Assembly (NCBI GenBank): GCA_028288445.1
Contig: JAQBNT010000188.1
Location: 1 to 36,303 of the forward strand
Direction: 5' to 3'
Source: Hymenobacter sp.
GTDB taxonomy: Bacteria; Bacteroidota; Bacteroidia; Cytophagales; Hymenobacteraceae
Length of the DNA stretch: 36,303 bases
Position numbers and translations under genes: made by a program. The notes under the pieces are model-generated. The model worked only from the letters and a program-made list of their open reading frames with translations, ran no database searches and was not told the DNA's origin. Every line of letters starts with the position of its first letter. Position 1 is the stretch's first letter. This document shows, in pieces, positions 31,273 to 36,303 of the stretch.

Positions 31273-32079
31273 TTAGCGTTGAGCAATTTGCCTCTCGACC
31301 CACCATTCGTCGTTTTTCCAGAAATTATTCCAGCCCACACGGGCATATTTGGGGTTGATATGGGCGTCGCGCTCGCCGATTTCGAAGCGCGTGAGCACCC
31401 CGCGCGTCACGGCAATGCCTTGTTTCCAGAGCACGGGCGTGGTTTCGCTGCCCGGCCCATCGGCCCAGCTGCCTTCGAAGAGCAGGCCGCCGTTGCGGGT
31501 GGCGGGGTTGGCGGTGTTGGTCATCAGCACGGCCCGGCGGTTGGGCGTGAGTTGAAAATCGAGCGCGATGCGGCCCGTGAACTGGCCGCCCAGACCGTGG
31601 CGGCTGGTGGCTTGCAACACAAACCCGCCCGTGGCGCAGTACGTGGGCGTGGCCGACTCCTCATAATCAGGCGCAATCACCTTCATATCCGCTGGCAGGC
31701 GCTGCACCTGCTGTAGCTCAATGCTGCCGCAAAAGGGTGTAACGTCGCCGTAGCAGCGAAACTTGCCGGCCACGTTGTAGCGGCCGGGGCTTTTGCCATC
31801 GGCCTGCACGGTGGTAAATACGAACTCCAACCGCCGCCCGTCGTAGCCGAAACAGCCGTTGAGTACGTCTTCGGTGCCGGCCTGGGGGTGGTGCTGCCAC
31901 AGGCGGCCCAGGTTGGTGCGGGCCAGCAGGGCCGTGCGGGTGGCATTGGTGAGCACCGCGCCGGGAGCGGCCAATGGGGCCGCCGGGCTGGCCGCCGGCC
32001 CCGAAAAAGTGGGCAGGGACTGAGGTTGGGGCGCAGCGAAGAGCAGCGCGGGCGCCGTGAGAAGCAGGAAGTACCGCAT
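31273..32079 (-). CDS. Exported protein of the NDEWW paralog family, copy 1 (268 aa)
   Basis: I do not recognise the family. A signal peptide (MRYFLLLTAPALLFAAPQPQ) precedes a mature protein with the order LNGCFGYDGRRLEFVFT, GRYNVAGKFRCYGDVTPFCGSIEL, GGQFTGRIALDFQ and a C-terminal INPKYARVGWNNFWKNDEWW. The same blocks occur in the two upstream paralogs. No catalytic motif or lipobox is seen, and this copy alone lacks the SPKPxLNL end (it ends VERQIAQR). Two pairs of cysteines may form disulfides. Probably periplasmic or surface located. Third in the minus-strand series. Confidence 0.8.
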   Translation of the reverse strand: MRYFLLLTAPALLFAAPQPQSLPTFSGPAASPAAPLAAPGAVLTNATRTALLARTNLGRLWQHHPQAGTEDVLNGCFGYDGRRLEFVFTTVQADGKSPGRYNVAGKFRCYGDVTPFCGSIELQQVQRLPADMKVIAPDYEESATPTYCATGGFVLQATSRHGLGGQFTGRIALDFQLTPNRRAVLMTNTANPATRNGGLLFEGSWADGPGSETTPVLWKQGIAVTRGVLTRFEIGERDAHINPKYARVGWNNFWKNDEWWVERQIAQR

Positions 32080-32167
32080 ACAACCGAAATAGAGGAAATT
32101 TTTAAGGCCAGCTATATTGCTAGATGGCGCTTATGCTCTCCCAACGGTGGCAGCGGCCGGTTTAGTA

Positions 32168-33157
32168 TCAAAGGTTGAGTTTTGGCTTGGGCGATTTGGC
32201 CCACCATTCGTCGTTCTGCCAAATGGTGTTCCAGCCCTGCCGGGCGTATTTGGGGTTGATGTCCACGTCCCGCCCGCCAATCACCAAGTCCGTGTAAATA
32301 AATGGGCTGTAGCCGACAATGTCCTCTACCCACACCGTTGGGATTACCTGATGGGTTTGATAGGTGGTCCAGGCTCCCGCGTATTTCTGCGCTCCGCCCT
32401 GCGAAGGCCCGTGCAAAAATGGCGCATCAAGGCCGAGCTGGCCTTTGCTGGTCAGTTCCAGCTCCATCACAAAGCGCCCTTCAAAAGCAGCGCCTTGCGG
32501 GGCTTTTTTGTCTTCGGCCAGCCGGACGTTGCCGGCCACGGCGTAGCGCTTCACCGCAAAGTCGTTGTCGAGCCGGATGGGCTTAAGCATGGTCCATTCG
32601 TCGATATCTTTTTTGTCCCGCGCCGTCAGCATGGGCTCCACCGAAAGTGAATCGAACACGATTTCTCCCCGAAAGCGCTGAATGCGCTGCCGGGTGCGCG
32701 TCAGCCCCTGCAGCTGGTAGGCCGCAGGGTTATGCAGGTTGCGGCGCGCGGCGGTGATGACGGTTTCCGTGCGGTAGCGGTTGGCACCGCGAAAGCCGTT
32801 CATTGCCCGGTCATAAGACTGGCCGGTGACGGTTTGCAGGAGTGATGCCAGATGATGCGCGGCGAAAAAGCGGCTGATTTCGGCCGAATCCCGCACGGGC
32901 TGTGACCAGATATCCGCCCGCAGCACCTTACCGAAGCGCACCGGAATCGGAGGGTCCACGTCGGGAGATAATCCGGCGATTTGGGCTGGCTTGGTTTTCC
33001 GCGCCGCCAGCGAATCGGGCCGCTTGATGGCTTCACCGCCGGAGCCCGACAACGTTGCTTCGGCATTGGCCTTAGCCGTTGTGCCCGAATGGTTTGCATG
33101 GGGCTGGCAAGCGCAAGCAGCGCTTGCTAATGTAAGAATGAGAAAAGCATTTTTCAT
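32168..33157 (-). CDS. Exported lipoprotein of the NDEWW paralog family, copy 2 (329 aa)
   Basis: Family not recognised. MKNAFLILTLASAACACQ has a lipoprotein signal with a lipobox ending in Cys. The mature part has a longer linker than the other two copies, then MNGFRGANRYRTETVIT, AAYQLQGLTRTRQRIQRFRGEIVF, AAFEGRFVMELEL and INPKYARQGWNTIWQNDEWW ending SPKPKLNL. The ATG at 33157 is chosen because it puts the lipobox in register; upstream codons to 33244 are in frame but unlikely. Lies 48 bp after copy 3 and 89 bp before copy 1, all on the minus strand, so probably co-transcribed. Confidence 0.8.
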   Translation of the reverse strand: MKNAFLILTLASAACACQPHANHSGTTAKANAEATLSGSGGEAIKRPDSLAARKTKPAQIAGLSPDVDPPIPVRFGKVLRADIWSQPVRDSAEISRFFAAHHLASLLQTVTGQSYDRAMNGFRGANRYRTETVITAARRNLHNPAAYQLQGLTRTRQRIQRFRGEIVFDSLSVEPMLTARDKKDIDEWTMLKPIRLDNDFAVKRYAVAGNVRLAEDKKAPQGAAFEGRFVMELELTSKGQLGLDAPFLHGPSQGGAQKYAGAWTTYQTHQVIPTVWVEDIVGYSPFIYTDLVIGGRDVDINPKYARQGWNTIWQNDEWWAKSPKPKLNL

Positions 33158-33204
33158 ACAAACCATCACGAATGATTCAGCAAAAAATTGCTTGCGACTC
33201 ATCC

Positions 33205-34104
33205 TCAGAGGTTGAGCGAGGGCTTGGGCGAGTCGGCCCACCATTCGTCGTTGTTCCAGAACTCGTTCCAGCCTAGCCGGGCGTATTTGGGATTAATCTC
33301 GCCCATGCGCTCGTCAAGCATGAAATCCTTAAATACATCGACCGCAACGGCTGATACCCAAGGTGCCACGGTGAAAGATTTTACCTGGCCGGTTGAGACA
33401 TTCAGTCGGTTGCCGCGCAGCAGCAAGCCGCAGCCCCGAGTTGGCAATCCTTCCTCAAGGCCTTCATGGTCGAAAACGGTGACGTAGCCGGGCTTTTTGG
33501 CTGGCACCACATAAAAATCAAGCAGCAGTTCGCCCTCAAAAATGCCGCTATTCTCCTTGCGTTCCTCCCGAAGCTGTACTTGTGCGTGGGCCGTGTACGT
33601 ACGGCCGCTGAGCGAATCGGCCGCGTTGGAGTCATCGGTGGCCATGTCTTGCAAAAAACCGGGGTACGACAAATCCACAAGCTTGCGCACCGTGAGCGTG
33701 CCGCTAAACGGGCGAATGTTTTTGCGGTAGCGGCTTTTGCCCCGAACGTGGTAGACCGCCGGATTGGCCGGGTCGCGCTTCACCTGCGTGAAAGCCATGG
33801 CGAAGTGGTAGTGGTCGGGCCCGAAAAAGCCTTCGTAAACCGGCGTGCTTCGGTAGCTGCTGTCAGCGTTTTGCCACAGCGGCGCGAGGTCGTGCGCCTG
33901 TAGCAGCGCCCGCATTGGGGGCGTGAGGGTATCGGCTGCCGCAAACAGCGTCGGCAGGGGCTGCCGGATACCGGGGGCTTGTTGTTGGGTAGTATCTGCC
34001 GCTGGTGCCCTATTGGTGGCCGCGACGATTGTTTTCGGCGAACTCTGTTGGCAAGCAGTACTGGCGACAGCCAGCGCAGACAAAGCCCAAATCAACTTTT
34101 TCAT
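33205..34104 (-). CDS. Exported lipoprotein of the NDEWW paralog family, copy 3 (299 aa)
   Basis: Family not recognised. MKKLIWALSALAVASTACQQ is a lipoprotein signal with lipobox ASTAC. The mature protein has YEGFFGPDHYHFAMAFT, AVYHVRGKSRYRKNIRPFSGTLTV, GIFEGELLLDFYVV and INPKYARLGWNEFWNNDEWW with a final SPKPSLNL. It is first of the three in transcription order and its start overlaps the DUF2306 stop by ATGA (34101-34104), so translation is probably coupled. No enzymatic motif seen. An envelope role is inferred from the signals. Confidence 0.82.
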   Translation of the reverse strand: MKKLIWALSALAVASTACQQSSPKTIVAATNRAPAADTTQQQAPGIRQPLPTLFAAADTLTPPMRALLQAHDLAPLWQNADSSYRSTPVYEGFFGPDHYHFAMAFTQVKRDPANPAVYHVRGKSRYRKNIRPFSGTLTVRKLVDLSYPGFLQDMATDDSNAADSLSGRTYTAHAQVQLREERKENSGIFEGELLLDFYVVPAKKPGYVTVFDHEGLEEGLPTRGCGLLLRGNRLNVSTGQVKSFTVAPWVSAVAVDVFKDFMLDERMGEINPKYARLGWNEFWNNDEWWADSPKPSLNL

Positions 34105-34775
34105 AGCGCCAATTTAGCCCGCAAATCCGGCATGAACTCCCGCAAAAAATACCGCCCCAGCCCCACCTCCAGCAGGATTTCCATCAGAATCAAATTGCCC
34201 ACCCACGAAAGCCACGTCACCGTCAGGTACGTTTCTATCGGTTTGGTTTCGAACACGTAGTACATCACGTAGCTCTCGCCGCGCAGGGCCAGCGCAGCCA
34301 GCGTCACGGCGAAAGAACGTAGCATCCAGTCGACGTGCAGGCTCCACTGGCGCTGGCGGGCGGCGCGGTAGGCGCGCCAGGTGCAAAGCCACCACACGAA
34401 GCATTGCAGCGTGAAGCCGACCTGCGCGGCCAGCCCGCCATTGGCAAAGTGGGCCAGAATGAGCCCCGACGGGGCCGCCAGCGCCAGAATACCGATGATG
34501 TACCCTTTGCCCAACTGCCGGTGCAGCCCCGGCCCGCGCCGCGCCAGCACCGGCAGAAACTGCAGCAGCCCCGCCACCAGCACCAGCAAACTGGTGGTGA
34601 TGTGCACGTAGAAGCCCAGCCGAAAAATGGGACTGTCGTTGGTTTCGTCGCTCTTGGTGGTGAGGAAGTGGATGCCCTTCTCGAAGGTGTAGTAGGGCAG
34701 CGTTTTGGTGAGCATCAGGCCCGCGAAAGCGGCGATGATGAGGGCCGCGAGGGCGAGGAGGAGTTTTCGAGCCAT
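34101..34775 (-). CDS. DUF2306 membrane protein (224 aa)
   Basis: Inner-membrane protein with about six hydrophobic segments. It carries the DUF2306 histidines: YVHITTSLLVLVAG, GLHRQLGKGYIIG and WSLHVDWMLRSFAVTLAA, plus RGESYVMYYVFETKPIE. The histidine spacing resembles heme or metal-binding membrane domains, but no function is established. The ATG at 34775 (MARKLLLALAAL) fits a membrane start. Its stop overlaps the start of copy 3 of the NDEWW family, so it heads that operon. Upstream is the recQ terminator. Confidence 0.85.
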   Translation of the reverse strand: MARKLLLALAALIIAAFAGLMLTKTLPYYTFEKGIHFLTTKSDETNDSPIFRLGFYVHITTSLLVLVAGLLQFLPVLARRGPGLHRQLGKGYIIGILALAAPSGLILAHFANGGLAAQVGFTLQCFVWWLCTWRAYRAARQRQWSLHVDWMLRSFAVTLAALALRGESYVMYYVFETKPIETYLTVTWLSWVGNLILMEILLEVGLGRYFLREFMPDLRAKLAL

Positions 34776-34802
34776 GAAGCGCGGCAGTTTCGAGCGGGTG
34801 CA

Positions 34803-34843
34803 AATAAAGAGGCCCGCCGTGGGTAACGGCGGGCCTCTTTATT
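34803..34843 (-). terminator. Perfect 18-bp stem, recQ terminator
   Basis: 34803-34820 and 34826-34843 are exact reverse complements with a 5-nt loop (GGGTA), and the outer end is AT-rich (AATAAAGAGGCC). It lies just downstream of recQ on the minus strand. Confidence 0.8.
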
Positions 34844-34854
34844 TTATTGAATGG

Positions 34855-36303
<1,449 letters not shown>

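Noticed and set aside
34105..34116. TAAATTGG 4 nt before the copy 3 start as a fifth leaderless promoter
   Set aside because: It lies inside the DUF2306 coding end (AKLA codons), the match is imperfect, and the ATGA overlap already explains translation.

Overview
The window is high-GC bacterial chromosome from the Bacteroidota, most likely a Hymenobacter-like member of the Cytophagales. This rests on two large secreted proteins with type IX secretion (gliding-motility) C-terminal domains, an sdhCAB operon with one five-helix SdhC, FAS1 and CarboxypepD_reg-like proteins, and Bacteroidota -7 promoter elements (TAnnTTTG or TAnnTTCG). The genus is inferred from overall gene style, not from a marker gene. 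No rRNA, tRNA, CRISPR array, transposase or phage module was seen.

Layout. 1-4.1 kb: start of a polyprenyl diphosphate synthase (runs off the left edge), an alpha/beta hydrolase overlapping folK, a GT-C-like membrane protein whose 3' end overlaps folK antiparallel, and fabD. 4.2-10.4 kb: two tandem paralogous secreted proteins of nearly 1000 residues. 10.6-14.4 kb: sdhC-sdhA-sdhB with a recognisable promoter, a large hairpin between sdhA and sdhB, and a perfect bidirectional terminator. 14.5-20 kb: aldo/keto reductase, MFS transporter, a TIR protein with a histone-H1-like basic tail, two roadblock/LC7-like paralogs, and a membrane protein with a carboxypeptidase regulatory-like domain facing an AT-rich gap. 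20.2-25.6 kb: FMN reductase, DUF2062 and YihY membrane proteins (divergent), a 42-bp tandem repeat, a DbpA-like DEAD-box helicase, a minimal LMW phosphatase-like protein and an MtfA-like metallopeptidase with a SEC-C tail. 25.6-30.2 kb: a large alpha/beta hydrolase whose nucleophile serine is glycine, a two-domain FAS1 lipoprotein divergent from a beta-barrel protein, and a pirin. 30.3-36.3 kb: a minus-strand run of recQ (runs off the right edge), a DUF2306 membrane protein, three tandem exported paralogs of a family I do not recognise, and an XRE-S24 (LexA-like) regulator.

The only clear functional unit is the respiratory succinate dehydrogenase/fumarate reductase operon; most of the rest is a mosaic of housekeeping genes and accessory envelope proteins. 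The least explained items are the three tandem exported paralogs (31.3-34.1 kb), the TIR plus basic-tail protein, and the orphan roadblock pair. Non-coding structure is rich: several genes have a -7 element exactly 4 nt before the start codon (putative leaderless mRNAs), four 42-bp tandem units lie before the helicase, and long near-perfect palindromes occupy many gene junctions.
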